Assembly: GCA_019802505.1 (NCBI GenBank)
Contig: JAFMOC010000051.1
Coordinates: forward strand, 1,219,501-1,283,500
Source: Corydoras sp. C115
Taxonomy: Eukaryota > Chordata > Actinopteri > Siluriformes > Callichthyidae
Reading direction: 5' to 3'
DNA: 64,000 bases
In this document: piece after piece, positions 47,509 to 63,569 of the stretch
How the letters are laid out: each line of letters opens with the position of its first letter
Position numbering within the stretch: position 1 is the first letter of the stretch
Notes under the pieces: generated by a model
Seen by the model: only the letters and a program-made list of their open reading frames with translations
The model's database searches: none
Told to the model about the DNA's origin: nothing
Position numbers and translations under genes: made by a program

Positions 47509-49540
47509 TAAACAAATCTGCTGGTATTAATATTTAATTAGAATATAAGCACAATAACACAATAACTCCCAAAAGCACAATAACTCCCTCCGCCTAAAAT
47601 GAGAGCATCTCCATTATTTATGAGACGGTTTATTGTTTTTGTAGTTAATTGTGATTAAATATGTTACAATTAATTTAGCGTAAGAGCGACATCACATTGT
47701 CATGATGACCAAACCAAGTGGCTTTACTTAGTCCTCACGAAAAAAACTTGTTTTCTTTTGATGGATATGCTGACAAGAACTTTAGGAGACACATTTTTTT
47801 TACTTTGATTTTCACAAAATAATTGTTAATATTCAGCAAAAGCCCAATATTGTCTTTTTAATTATTGCATAATAATCATATAATCATTATTTTTTGGACT
47901 CTGTAATAGTCTTCATTAACATTACATCACTTTAGTTCACTTTGCAAATGCTTTGATCTAAAGCGACTTGTACCAAGTCGATTAAACTATTAAACTCATT
48001 TTAAAATGTTTTCGTATTTCGTCTCACAACATATATTTTGTCAGCATGTTCGTTTTAAAGGAAAGCACGCTGGCACTTTTCCCCTTCCTCGGCGACTTGG
48101 TCAGCTCTTAGCACCTTAGGTGGAGGTGCACAGGATCAGACTGACCTCCTCTCAAAACAGATATCCAATTCAGCCTGAGTTTGCATTGCTATGTAATCCA
48201 TAGCTGAGAGCCGGATGACCTTCACAGAATGGAGTCTTATGCACTGCCGCATTACAGAGACAAGCAGTGAAATTAGGTTCAGTTCAGTGGTGACACTAAA
48301 TAAGGCGCATTTGAAACAGACATGCTTTATTTAAAGGCTGAATTCCAGCCTGAGTGTTTGTTCAGTGATGTTTGTTTCCACACTAGTTTCCCAGGAGCAC
48401 TTTGCAACTCCTGTGACGCAAGAAGAGAAGAGCATACGCTTATCAAAGATTCATTGGGTTTTAGGGGGTTGTAAGAGTGCATGTACCTTTTAGAGTGAAT
48501 AATCTGTGAGAATCTCACGTTGTCTGTGCTCATTTCGTAGGGATGAGGGTTTATAATTATTGATCTCTCAAAAGGCATCTTTACAAACATGCTTTCTCAC
48601 TGCCCTTCGCTCAAGCTCCTTTATTTCTCAGAGAAATGTCCGTCTCTTTTCATCACTGTTCTTTCTTTTTGTCAGTAACAATCAGTGGATTTTCCAAGTG
48701 GCTGCCCCATACTGCTGCAATCACAGACATGGGAGGGTGGAAAGGGATGTGGAACGTGTTTGTGGGGTTTGGGGAACAAACAAAACAAATGACCACTTTA
48801 AGAATATGGCGAAACCAAAACGGGGACTGCCTAATTTGAAGGCAATTTGCCGACGTGTCATATCTGTCAATGTTGTGGCTTTGAACTGAACCGAGCGCTG
48901 CGAGGAATTGCATCGCATCACTAACAAGAGAAGCCAGCGCCTTCTTTCTTGTCTTGCACCTGCTGTCCACACATAGCTGTCTGGTCATTAGCCCAATTTC
49001 ATCAGTACTTCAACTTTTGAAAGTAGCTGATGTGAGAACACGACGGTGAGGACGTCCATCCCTGTTTGTGTCACAACATTGAAACAGCATAGCAAACAGT
49101 GAGCAGGGAGAGAGGGAGGCAGTAAGAGATGCTCAGGGTCATTCTGTGAATGCAGACTGATGTTTCTTATGGATCAGCAGACATTTCGCCTGCACACTGT
49201 ACGACGAGGTGCACGTTTATAGCCGCTGAATTAGTTACACTTATTTCCCCGGATGGTTTCTTTAAGGGGGGAATAATCTGAAAAATAAATGTAGCAAATT
49301 AATTGGAACTGAGGAGTGTTGCGTGGCACGGCATGGTGGTAATGTGTGCATTACCGGACCCAACCACACGAGACAGAAAACCACAAGAGGCAAATAATAA
49401 ATCATTTTACAATTCAAAACAACAACATACTCGCGCATATGCAACATATAGGAAATGTCATGGCTGCACATGCTCTTGATCATCGCTCATGTGATCTTTG
49501 AGAAGTTTAACAAACAATTTGGATTATTATGAATAAAGAA
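47509..49540. other. Nothing firm
   Basis: 47925-47985 has the fish phrase ctaaagcgacttg, a scrap of a LINE/SINE tail. The remainder, including 48300-48960 of higher complexity, shows no gene. Confidence 0.3.
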
Positions 49541-49876
49541 GGGCGGCACGGTGGCTTAGTGGTTAGCATGTTCTCCTCTCAGCGCTAGGGATTCCCGGTT
49601 CGAATCCACATCTTGGTGGAGTTTCCATGTTCTCCCCGTGTCCGCGTGGGTTTCCTCCAGGTTCTCCGGTTTCCTCCCACGGTCCAAAAAACATGGATCA
49701 AGTCTATTGAGTTCTCCAAATTGCCCCATATAGAGTGTGTATGTGTGTGCCCAGCGATGGATTGGCGCCCTGTCCTGGGTGTCTGCCCAGCGCCCGAGAC
49801 GTTCTCCCCTGGATGGGCATGGGGGAACCCCCGCGACCCTAATATAGGATAAAGCGGAAGATAATGAATGAATGAA
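49541..49876 (+). mobile_element. tRNA-derived SINE with target duplication
   Basis: tgaataaagaa at 49530-49540 and 49877-49887 flanks it, though tail bases blur the edge. catgttctcc head type, (AATG)n tail, shortened TG-rich segment. Confidence 0.92.
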
Positions 49877-49887
49877 TGAATAAAGAA

Positions 49888-50668
49888 GGCCTTTGAATGC
49901 AGGTGACCTCAACTCTTATTGGAACTGATGTCATGAAGCATTATTTCTAAGTTCTGGTCCTGGAGGCCCAGCGAAACTCAGCTGATCCAACTAATCAACT
50001 CATAAACAACATCCCGTTATTAAGTTAAAGTGTTGAAATAGGAAATTCAATCAAATACTTCAGTTGCAGTGGACCTTCAGGACCAGGACTGAAAAACATG
50101 AGCAGGTACACTGTTTGTCTTTAGCACATAGAGCTCTGTTTCATATGTTAATCTGATCAGAAGCAACTGCAAGATCATAAATATGGATGACCATTAAGAA
50201 GAAGAGCAGCGCCCTAAGTATTTCCAATGTTCCAATGTAAAAAGGTGCCTTGCTTCAGTGTGGAAAATGTCGGGATCTCTCCTCTTAATCAATTTTAAAT
50301 CCAAGGACGTATTGATTTTGTGGTTAGCTGAGTAAAATCAGTGTGAGAATTGAGGAGGGGGCAGTTGAGAAGGCACTGTAGTGTTCTGCGTTGGCAGAAC
50401 TGCAGACTCCGTTGGTTATCACCTATTAATTTGACATTAATGCAAAACCATCGTGTGAGATGAAAAATGAAAGATGCAAAATAAATCATCCCACTGTGGC
50501 TCCATCTGCCTTTAATCCAAAGACAGTTTGCCCTGTGGACTGTGGACCGTTTTTAAAGGCTGTTTTGTTTATGTTCATTAAGGTTGTTGGCAAAGATGGA
50601 AAGAAATACATGTAGTCCTGCTTAATAGGTTTAATATATAGTTTATGAATGAGAATGTAGTTATAGGA
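49888..50668. other. Nothing recognised
   Basis: No gene or repeat recognised. Confidence 0.4.
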
Positions 50669-51012
50669 AAGGCGAGATGGTGGCTTAGTGGGCAGCTTGT
50701 CCACCTCTCAGCGCTGGGGATCCAGGTTTGAATCTCGGTGGAGTACAGGTACCAAGTTCTTCCAGTTTTCACGTGTATTTCCTCAGATTTTCTGGTTTCC
50801 TTCCACAGTCCAAAAACATGGATTCAAGGTAAATTGTTTGCTCTAAATTGCACCTGTATTGTGTGTAAGAAAGTGAGTGTGTGTGTCCAGCAATAGATTG
50901 GTGCCCTGTCCTGGGTGTATCTGCCCAGTGCCCAAAGCATTCTCCCTGGATGGACATGTGGAACCCTTCCACGTCCCTAGTATTGGATTAAATAAAAAGT
51001 CATAGATGGGAT
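50669..51012 (+). mobile_element. tRNA-derived SINE, old full-length copy
   Basis: Head aggcgagatggtggcttagt, box B ggtttgaatct, body and tail all recognisable but diverged. Confidence 0.8.
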
Positions 51013-51535
51013 GACAGTTATACAATTGTAGTGATCCACTGGGCAGGTCTGTCACCGTGCAGATAAACTGACTCATTTGAAATGAGCATGTTCTCCTTCA
51101 TGTGCGGTGTGAGTCTAATTTTGTGAATAATAATCTACCCCTGGATGTGGAGCTGGATTTCTGACCTGCAGTGGACTGAAGACCGGCTTCATCCACTGCA
51201 CACTTTGCACAGACGTCAGTGTGACTATGTTCAGCACTGCAGCGCACATACAAGCTTAATTAGAATAAATTATTTAAATGAATGCATGAAGTAGATTTGG
51301 ATCGTACCAAAACAAAACATGTGTTGGACTGGAATGTAATACCAAAATAATACCTGCTTTTCAATAGATTTATGTGGAATTGGTGTCTTTTGCCAAAATG
51401 GTTTGGTTAGAAACTAAAAGATTTATTCTGGTTTAAAAATAAGGGGTGGATTGCATGTGGAAAGCCTGCACTGGGTAAAAGAAATGGATTGGTCCGGGTA
51501 ATAATTAGCACTTAGTTCTGATGGATTGATTGAGG
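51013..51535. other. Nothing recognised
   Basis: No gene or repeat recognised. Confidence 0.4.
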
Positions 51536-52620
51536 GAAAAGTGAGAGGATTTGGTTGGGGGGGGGGTGCTGGATTGGACTGGGTAATAACAATAGCTTTA
51601 TCAGTCTGAACGGTGTAGGATGATTGGACTGGGCTGCTTAAGCAAATACTCATTCAAACCATTATTAAAAGTCAAGAGGGACAGTTATGAGAAAGAGAGA
51701 GAGAGCGAGAAAGAGATGTCTCTAAAGTGGAAACGACAGAGACGGAGAGGACGAGCGGATATGGGATGCGCGGCACGTGGCGGCAGGATAACTATCTCTT
51801 CTGCAGCCCTCCTCCAAAGCACTGTTTGCTCAATCATCATTTACTGCAGAGTCACAAAGAGAAAAAGAGAGAGAGAGATAGAGAGTGCAGCAGAGGGGGG
51901 GGTAGTGACGCAGAAAGGAGGAAGTAAAAGAGTTTGAACGCAAGGCATGGGGGGGACTCAGGGAGGGGGGGGGGGCAGATTGTAAGCGTTGCTGCAGAGC
52001 TGACGCAGAGAGCCAGGTGTTTGTATTTGCAAAGCGAGCTGGCGAAGGCAACAACCACAGAATCTCCGCTGCTTCATCAGGGTGCTTAATAGTCCACAGC
52101 AAACCACAATCATAACCACATCTCTGTCTGCTGGATTCCAAGGATTCACTATTTTCTACCCAAACTGTGCTATTGGATGCCTTTCTGAAACTGTAACTGA
52201 ATGTGTGCTCTCCTCTCAGAACAGAACAATTACTCAGATGATATCAGCTGCCAGTCAGTGGCTCACAGATGAAGCCCTGGCTCTTTGACATGCTAATCGA
52301 ATGCCACGTTCATTTAAGCTTTTCTATAGTAGATGGTGGGCAACGCGGTCGTTAAAAAAAATCGTAACAACATAAGAGAATGCGCACCACCTCATCCGGA
52401 GGCACTCGAGTGAGAGTGCAGAGGGCAAGTGAAAGAGGAGTGTGCATGGGGTCTGGCCGTAAGCCGAGGCATTAAACAAAACGGGACGGCCCCGGCGCCT
52501 TCTCTTTGTTAAAACAGCAGCTGCTCTGAGCACAAGGTCATCTGCAGGACTTATGTAAGAAGCATGTCAGCATGCAAACAGAAAGTCTTCGCTCGCAGTA
52601 CTGCAGCCAGTCCTGGTTCA
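51536..52620. promoter_or_regulatory. GC- and purine-rich block, possible regulatory region
   Basis: It has AG-rich runs (51690-51715, 51858-51885), G runs of 9-12 (51557, 51895, 51965) and a more complex core around 51790-51850 (gctcaatcatcatttactgc) and 51980-52130. It could be a regulatory island inside a long intron or an alternative promoter. No exon could be defined. Confidence 0.25.
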
Positions 52621-54286
52621 GAGGAGGGAGGAGAGAAACAGGATGTGCAGACTCTCAAGGTTAAATGAGAGCATCATCCACAAGGGGGTTCGGTTCTGGA
52701 TTTCGGAGGGTAGGAAGAAGAATAGGGGAGAATTATTTATAGATCTCTGCCAACCGCTATGTTCTGACGGAGGCGAAATCAAACTTACATTAGCCAACTG
52801 TACTCTCTTTAGATATACAGAGTGACAGATTGGGGCATACGTGTTACTTTGAGTCAGGCAAGTGAGGATCCCCTTCCTGCTCCGGCTCTTTTATCTCACG
52901 CCTTCTGTTTGACTGCATGCTGCCTGTGGGGCCTTGATTTTAAAAAAGTGTTTTAAGTTCAACCTAGATTCCCTCGCTGTGTTTATTCAAAAGAACAAAC
53001 ATCAAATTACAAAAACTAATATCCCTGAATAAATATCACGGAAAGGAATAAGTTTCCAGGTATTATTTATATTTCGGACGTTATTATAGATCACTGTTTT
53101 ACAGAAATCATTCGGGTTTGATCTCATCTTGTCCTCATGTTTGTCCACCAGACAAAAGAGACCAGGATATTTCTCAACCACGACATAAAACGGACTTGCC
53201 ATCTGTCCCTTGTCATATACCAAGGACAAGTGACATTCAAATGGTCCAGTGCACTTAGCGAGATTGGACTCAAGCTAATGCCGCGCACACACATACACAG
53301 AGTACAGGTTTGGTGCCAAGGACTCGTTTGTCAGCAACAGCAACATATAAATATACTTTTGTGCGGAAAAATCCTTTACATGAGTCACGGTTCTATAACA
53401 TGCTGAGGCGGTTCGCTTCTTTTCATGTTGGCCTTAAAGCCAAAGTTTCCGGGAACTGAAAACAAACTAAGATGGAGGGGCTCGTGTTACCAATGGTGCT
53501 TACTTATCTGTGATGGAATCTCCTGACCCTCCATGATGAAGTTGGGCTAATCCAGCCATTTGTGCTGAGTGATAGGATTGCATACCTGAGGGTGGGAGAC
53601 CCGTGGAAGGTGGGTGGAAAAGAAAGGATGGCCATTGTTTTGTCTGGGCGTGCACTCCTGAAATTTAGAAGTTGGGAGAAAATGGGTGATGGAGTGGGGG
53701 TGGGGTGCTTTGTGGCGGGGGGTGTTGGATGGAGACGGGAGGGCTGGGAAGAGCCTGCAGGCAGATTCTGACCAGGTGGAAAAAGAGATTGTGGGAGTGG
53801 TTCGGTTCCACGACATCAATCAAAGATGGAATGTTTCCTATGTGTTGGGGCCAGAAGGAAAATGGTTCCCATTTCAAGTCTCCTCACTATAAACATTTAG
53901 TGTTTTACTGGTTTTACTGATTTATTAACAGCTAATCTCATTTTCCTCCAGTCATCCAAAAGATTGATTATTAGAGAAGTTCCTGATTTCGACTTTGCAG
54001 TAACTCAGCACTCTAATTAACATGGAGGTGTAAACACCAAAGAGAGTTGCAGGAGCCCTAATTCACTACTAATCTGATTGAACTCATTATATCCTCATGT
54101 TCTGCCACTGTTCTTTATTAAGAACATAATGACCCGAGTTCCCACATGTACTATGTGACCGGCTCAAACCGAAGTACCAATTATCTGATAACAATATCAA
54201 ATGTATTATAATCTGTTTTCCTAAGTTTAATCTCAAGGCACATTATACGACTTTATAAAAAATATTACAAAATATTAACAAATCCT
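52621..54286. other. Nothing recognised
   Basis: G-rich patches near 53690-53750. Open frames lack domains. Confidence 0.35.
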
Positions 54287-54430
54287 ATGGTGGCTTAGTG
54301 GTTGTACGTTCTCCTCTCAGCGCTAGGGATTCCCATCTGGGTGGAGTTTTCATGTTCTCCCCGTGTCCGCGTGGGTTTCCTCTGGGTTCTCCGGTTTCCT
54401 CCCACAGTCCAAAAACATGGATCAAGTCGT
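54287..54430 (+). mobile_element. tRNA-derived SINE, 5' part only, box B deleted
   Basis: Has ggtggcttagtggtt and the body up to acatggatcaagtc, but the bases carrying box B are lost (gattcccatctgggtgg). What follows to 54545 is a tatacatgg direct repeat and a diverged reverse fragment. Confidence 0.8.
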
Positions 54431-54545
54431 TGGCGGGGTATACATGGTGTATACACAGCTATACATGGTGGGTGGAAACCAGAGAATCCGGAGAAAAACT
54501 GCGGGTTCCACACAGGAAGAACCGATAGCTCTAAACGCTGTGCCA

Positions 54546-56050
54546 TTGTGAGTAAATTAGCAAATGGTAATCACCACCTATTCTAAATTAATTCATTGAT
54601 AATTTCGTATTGTGTCATTAATTATATTAATCAGGTTAAATAACATGCAGAAATGATACACTGGAATGGATTCTTTTAGTAGTTTAGCATTTAATCAGTA
54701 AAATTACATCGCATAAAACCAATTTTTTTTTAAAATTAACAAGAACTGAAAACTAAAAACAGAAGAATTAATAGAATTCATCAAAGTAAAAAAACAGAAA
54801 AGTTAAGCCTAATTCACAAAAAGAACATCCAGCTCCAAAACTCATAAATTAAAGGCATGTCATGATTAAACAGCACATTTAACTCCAACAAACAGCATCG
54901 AGGGCAAAGAGGTGATTAAAGATAAATGTGAGATTTTTGAGTGTGTCTCCAGGAGTCTGGAGCCATTCATTTAGAACACCAGGCATTGATGGACGAGATG
55001 GTCGGCTCACAATCGTTACAATTCGGGTTTTTAATGAGTGCGAGTCAAAGCCATAAACAGAGAACTGGATTTTCTCCACCCTAAACACTTCAAGTCCTGA
55101 CCTAATGGACCTGTGTGTTCTCTGAAATATTACTACAGAGTACAGAGTACAAATAAAGTGAAAATACTAAATGCTCTAGTAGAAACACTAAAGGAGGAAT
55201 ATGTCCACATTTATTTGGCAATAAATACAATAAAATATCTGACACGGATGAGAAGATGAGAAAGACACCATTAGGACCAAAGAAGTACAGTAATGAGAAG
55301 GTGGAGTCGTGGCTTAATACAAATGCTACCTGCTTCTGAAAACAAAAAACAATTCCGACACAAATTAGAACATTTAGAACAGCAGGGGCTCTAAACTAAG
55401 TGGAAAGGAAAACAAGGAAAATGTTACGACGATGCAAAACAAAGAAGTCTGTGATCCATATGTGATTGGATGCCATGTCTATGTATCTGCAGCAGAACAG
55501 TAATGTCTTGTGGTCGTAGTGAAAATCTCTGGATCACAAAGATCACAGCCACACTGCACCATTCACCACGGTTTCATTCTGCTCCATTCCACATATTTTT
55601 GGAAGTGTGTGTGTGTGTGTGTGTACTGATATTTCTAACGTTACAGTAAGTTTACAGCAACTTTCTGGCTTCAGTAAGTCAGTGTAACGTGCCCCGCAGC
55701 CAGAAACATGCAGCGGCTGAGGACAGATAATCTTCGCATGCTGGCTACGATTGGCCGTGCGCCCGCCTCAGATCATTTGAGAATAACAGCGAGTAAACAG
55801 TCAAAGAATGATGGGTAGTTAAGACTAACATTAAATAAAAAACAAAGAAAGGGGGCATTAGAGGCAGAGTTGGAACAGGTTTGCACTGTATTTTTCGATG
55901 ACTGATTGCATTACATGTTCTGCAGTTGGATATATGTATACGGTGTGTATTCAGACCTATGGAATTTTCTGGAACATTGTGGCACAAGCACAATGAATGT
56001 ATTCATTGTAATAGATAGGTGTACTTTGAGGCATTGAAATATAAGCCAAG

Positions 56051-56054
<4 letters not shown>
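54546..56054. other. Nothing recognised
   Basis: A short TG run at 55608-55624. No gene. Confidence 0.4.

Positions 56055-56097
<43 letters not shown>
56055..56097. repeat. (TG)n microsatellite
   Basis: About 21 TG units. Confidence 0.95.
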
Positions 56098-56099
<2 letters not shown>

Positions 56100-56224
56100 G
56101 GTGCTTGAAGGGAGAGAAAACTCACTTTGTTTTGCACATACATATTTATGTGTTGAATATTTTCCCTGTGTTTCTCTCAAACAAGGTGTAAGATGCACAT
56201 TTAAAGGGGAAACTGTTGTTTTTC

Positions 56225-56550
56225 AGCCTCATCTTATCTCATTATCTTATTGTTATTGTTGTGTTCCATGCCCATCCAGGGGAGAAGGTTTTGGACGATG
56301 AGCAAATATACCCAGGACAGGACGCCTATCTATCACTGGGCACACACACACTCACACACAGACATCTTCACATAAACTATATGGGGGCAATTTAGAGAAG
56401 CCAATCCAGCTTGAATCCACATTTTTGTACTGTGGGAGGAAACCGGAGAACCCAGAGGAAACCCACAAGGACATGGAGAACATGGAAACTCCACCCAAAT
56501 TGGGATTTGAACTTGAATCCCAAACGTGCCGAGCACCACCGTGTTGCCCT
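56225..56550 (-). mobile_element. tRNA-derived SINE, old full-length copy
   Basis: catgcccatccaggggagaa near the tail side; gaggaaaccggagaaccc in the middle; caccaccgtgttgccc at the head. Diverged. Confidence 0.8.
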
Positions 56551-58590
56551 GATTTTTAACCTGCGCTCTTTGTTAACGTTTTAGGAACAGAAATGCTTAA
56601 AAAGGTCTAGTATAAAGTAAGAATACCAAAAATCAAAAACGGCATAACAGCAGAATGTGGGCCACCATCAACATCAAAGTAACAAAGCCATTGAACAGGA
56701 TGTCCTCATCTCGATGTCCGACTTTACACATGGGAAATGGAGACCTTCGACTGCCGGGTGAAGGCAGTACTGAGCCAGCGGTCCATCTGCCGGTGTTTGT
56801 TTTGGGCTGAAGTTAGCACGGACTCTATTTTGCTTCAGCATGATGGTTTGCTGTTGGTCAGAGTATCTTTTGTTGTTCGATGCTGTTATTTGAAATAGAA
56901 TGAAAATGTGGGAATTTTCTCCGGTAGGTAGATGAATTGTAGAGGCTTCAGTCTGGACATTTTTAAGTCCCCATGTGTTCCTGTAAGGACTTGCTTAAGT
57001 GTCTGTCTGTAGCTGGATGGAGGCTTTGCTGAATTCCTGAGATTAAATCAGGATCATCAAAAGGACATTCTGTCAAACACATTTCAACTACAACTGTCTG
57101 AACACTTCCAGCATTTTAAAGATTTTAATAATATTCCACCAAACTTGTGAAGCCACAGTGATGTTCATACACCTACACACAACGAACAAAAGACAAAAGC
57201 TGTCACCTTAATAACACAATTGACAGACAGATTTACAGTTGCATTTACTTTATTTTGTGCTGTTTCTATTTGTTTTATGTCTGAGATCTTAATTTATTTA
57301 AGTCATGAATCTTACATTACCTGCCAAAATACTAATACACTCAGCTCTGGATTTCCTAATCCTCATGACATACACCTAACCTGCACAAACCTCCTAATCA
57401 TTTTTTATCCTTTTTTGCTGCCTCAGGCCTAAAATGTTAACACTTTACTAAAGAACTGCTCTTGTAACGTTCCCTTTTGTTTTTATACAAATGAATACTG
57501 CGGGATTTATTCATTCATATTGATGCTAATGTCTGCAGCATCATACTGTAAAAGATGAATGTGAGGATTATGGATTAATTTACATAGAAATTAACTTTAC
57601 ATATGCGTTACGTATGAGAAACACACACACACACACACACACACACACGGGTTGGGGGGGGGTGAAGTGCTTTCCTAAACTTCTGAGGCAAGTTAACATT
57701 GGATGATTCTGAGTTATTTTTATTAATATTTTGCACATTAAAAAATGCTGATTAAATTATAAATATGTGGGTTAAAGGCTAATTTTAATGACGGGTGATG
57801 AGGATGAAGCTACAATTCCAATATTTTGTGTATGGGTATTGTGTATAAGTGGGTTTTGTTTCAATATATTACATCATTTTCTACAAAACATTTTAAACGG
57901 TACAATCTTCATGTTCCCTCTGGGATGAAGGCCTTCAGTGTGAAGGTGAATCCATCAAACCATTTCTGAATTAATTTAATTGTGTTAAACTCACAGAATA
58001 ACCCCTTAAACGAAATGTTTGTACTCTTCAAACTACCTTCGCTCTGTATTCCTTATTATACACCAATGCTGAGCCATAAGTTGTTGATTTTTGTTCATTG
58101 CTTGGTTTTATAAGAAGTTATTAAAAATTATTGTTTATTATGGAAACCCTGAGTTACAATACTCTACACTCTCTCATTAGCAAACACTGAAATACTGACA
58201 TCCTTGTGCAGTTATGCATTTGTTCACTTTCTGGTCAGACTGGTCAGATCCAGCACATATTTCTGTCTGTAAGTTCTAAAATCTGAAGCAGCCCTGCAAT
58301 CTGGAACCTGGAATGACTTTCATGTCAGCCGACAAAAGGCGGATTTGTTTCTTCGGCGAGGTCGTAAAGGTGGAAACCGCAATTAAACTGGAAATTATAG
58401 ACTTCTACATACCATACATTTCGAGGAAATATAATTTACTTGCCCTATTGAACCATACAGCAGGTTTCAGCCGTGTTAATCCACTTCTACAGAATAACAA
58501 CCGCCTTAATGAGACAGCAGTAACTGATGGAGAATATGAATGTTAAATCATAGAATGAACCAAACTTTTAACATTTTATTAATTTTTTAA
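56551..58590. other. Nothing recognised; (CA)n at 57623-57648
   Basis: AT-rich with a short CA microsatellite followed by a G run. The short frame at 58313-58546 has no domain. Confidence 0.4.
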
Positions 58591-58591
58591 T

Positions 58592-58724
58592 AATTAATCC
58601 ATCCCTTATCTTGCACTTAATCCTCTACTAGGGTCCTAGGGAGGTTCTTCATGCCCATCCAGGGGTACACTTTGAGCTCTGGGCACGTACACATAGGACA
58701 GGGTGCCAATCTATCGCTGGGCAC

Positions 58725-58778
<54 letters not shown>

Positions 58779-58950
58779 CATATAGAGCATTTAGAGCAGC
58801 CAATTCACCTTTAAGCCATGTTTTTGGACTGTGGGCGGAAACCTGAGAACCTTAAGGAAACCCACGCTGACACTGGGTGAACATGGAAACCCAGATTGTG
58901 ATTCGAACCTGAGCCCAAGTGCTAAAAGATGAATGTGCTAACCATGTCTA
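58592..58950 (-). mobile_element. tRNA-derived SINE, old copy with expanded (CA)n
   Basis: catgcccatccaggggtaca and ccatgtttttggactgtggg are recognisable. The TG-rich body segment has become a (CA)n array at 58731-58776, showing that this SINE seeds microsatellites. Confidence 0.85.
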
Positions 58951-60416
58951 CAACTTTTTTTTATTAACAAACTGAATTTCAGTCTTTAGTTACTAATCAT
59001 TTACAATTTCTGATATATATCTTAACTAAACACTTTTACAGAGAGATTTGGTGAGATATGAAAAAAATCCAATACACTGGAACATTTTTCTTAAAGTTTT
59101 TTTTTTCTTTGCTTAAGAGTTTCCAAAAGCCAGAATGCAGGTGGCCGTTAAAATGAAAGATGAGCTCAGAACTTTTTTTTTTTTTTTTTTTTTTTTACCA
59201 AACAGACAGGTTGGTAATTAAAGTCTAAATGCCTGGATTCACCTACTTCTAAGATTAATCCACAGTCCTTTTGGGGCTTTTGGCTCTCAGTCATGTTATT
59301 ATCTCTGAAGGTTGTCATTAGAGACACACTGTACACTTTGTTTCATACACTCCGGTGGCGAACTGAAAATAGCTGTGATGTGCAGCTCTTTGTGCGGTCG
59401 AGAATGTGAAGAAACAAAAAGGTAGGATTTGTTGGTAATGGATTTGTGTGATATTTTTTTCACAGATGATAGTTCTTGCTTTGTTTATGAGCTCAGCCTC
59501 AGATTTCAAAAAAGGATGAGCATGCAGCCGACCACCCTGTCCAACATGCTGCATTTCCCAGATCTGTTCAGTGACTCTGTCCTAGTTTTTAAGTAATGCA
59601 AGAATTTTTAAGCCAAATTCAGCAAAAGCAAAGCAGCATCGATAGCCTTAAGTCTGTGCGTCGATCATAAACTGAAATCTGGACGGCTGTAAATCAGAAG
59701 AAAATAATAAAGCTGATGCACTGGGGTTTTATAGTAGTTCCACCCTGACACAGCGTCTTATGTAGGTATATAATCTGCTGTGACATTTTAATTTACAGGT
59801 CTGTCAGACGAGCACAGGCAGACATATTTTATTTCCTGTTCTCCGCTCTTTACTTTTTACACAGAGACCCACGTTGCAGATAGTGTACATGGATTATAGT
59901 TCAACATGCTAGGACTTATTCTGCTCTCAACTCTGCTTAAGGGCTCTCAAAACATCCTCAGCCAGTTCACCCTCCTGCAGGCTGTGCATTTGGCTCATCC
60001 TCACACAACTTGAAGTCCTGTCTTCATACAACCTGCACGCTTCCGGAACAATCCAATCTAAACCACCGAGGCTGAGGTCAGTGTAGTGCTACAGGCTGGT
60101 GGGAACATCTCAGCTTTTTAAACAACAAGGTAATAAGAGAAATAATGTAGAACTGAGCCTGCAAACAGATTGAGCTTTCAGAAAACCAAAGTGCACTGCA
60201 GCAAAATTCTCCGAGGTTAAATGTCGCTCAAGTTATGCTAGCGCCTCCTTGTGGACAAACTTATTTATCTTAAAGATGCCCTTATATTGGAATATGTCAT
60301 TCTTTATATAAACTTAACACTTAAGACACATTTCATTTCCATGTCTTCTTAAATCTTCATTTAATGCACAAAGAAGTGATTCCTTTTATTTACTATTGAT
60401 AAAAAATTTAAAAAAT
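58951..60416. other. Nothing recognised; T run at 59171-59196
   Basis: No gene or domain. Confidence 0.4.
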
Positions 60417-60429
60417 AATATTGTATATA

Positions 60430-60556
60430 GGATTGGCGCCCTGTCCTGGGTCTATCTGCTCAGCGCCCAAGACGTTCTCCCCTGGATGGGCATGGGGAAC
60501 CCCACCGCGACCCTAATAGAGGATAAAGCGGGAGATAATGAATGAATGAATGAATG
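60430..60556 (+). mobile_element. 5'-truncated SINE with perfect 13-base target duplication
   Basis: aatattgtatata at 60417-60429 and 60557-60569. The copy begins ggattggcgccctgtcc and ends with five TGAA units. Little diverged, so probably young. Confidence 0.95.
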
Positions 60557-60563
60557 AATATTG

Positions 60564-60570
<7 letters not shown>

Positions 60571-60646
<76 letters not shown>
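60571..60646. repeat. (TA)n microsatellite
   Basis: TA array adjoining the SINE target duplication. Confidence 0.95.
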
Positions 60647-60649
<3 letters not shown>

Positions 60650-61097
60650 AATTTGTAACGTGCAATATTGGTAACAGATGACAGTATCATGGTTTGGTTT
60701 TAAAAGCATCCACCAGTCCAAAATGTCATGGTGGGAGACTCTAAAAAGAGATAAGATTTTAGGCAGCAGAGCTCTGCTTCCCTGTTGGGTGCAAGACTTC
60801 TGGGCTCAAGCGTCCATTTGCAACACGCTTATTTGGAGAACATATTAATTATTTTTAACTATTCTCTGCTAAACAGGTTTTCACATAGAGATAGTACTAT
60901 TCTATACTGCACATACTGCTTCAGCGTGAAACAATCATCAAAACATTAAATTAAGAAGTTATTTGCATAACTCTCTAGCATCCTTATAATTAAAAGTGAT
61001 TATTTGAAAAGGTTTCTGGTAAACAAACCATTAAATGGCCCAAAAATTTAACATACTATAAGTAAAAAAAATGAAAGAACATTTTAAGAGGTGTGTG

Positions 61098-63009
<1,912 letters not shown>

Positions 63010-63206
63010 TCTGATTACAAAGCAACTTACAAGTGTCTCAACTTGCTGGTTAGGATCAGAGCACGGGATCGGTCCTGATACTGCACCCCTGCAACAATGA
63101 GGGTTAAGGGCTTTGCTTTGCGGCCCACACAGTAGCTCTAGTGTGCAGTGAGTTTGAAATGTCAACCTTCAGATTAATAGCTCAAGACTCAACCACTGAG
63201 CTACTT
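63010..63206 (-). mobile_element. Second tRNA-derived SINE family, reverse, diverged
   Basis: Head read in reverse as ctcaaccactgagctac, with the agggttaagggctttgct body phrase shared with 47385-47508. Confidence 0.6.
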
Positions 63207-63569
63207 ATTCTGTAATAATTATTCTGTAACTTGAGTCTGTATTGTATATTTAGTGTCAAAAATAAGGATAATGAGTGAACAATGCTTCCCTTGCTGCCTC
63301 GTCGAATTTGTACCAAATGTTCCTGCTTATAGAGTTCATTTGATCAGCGAGAGAAGTGTCACCAGTCGTCTGTAGTTTACTGTGGCAGTCATCAGAGCCT
63401 TCTTTCTGCCTCCACGGTCCTTCCCCAGGCTGTTGAAGTGAAAAAGCACTGCCATCATTATTGACTTTGTTCTTCTCTAATGATTCAAGCATGTTAGTTT
63501 GATACGCTGCAGTTTCTGGGCGTAATGTATTCAGTAACATTTGCTGCAGGTTAAATTAAATGCATAACG

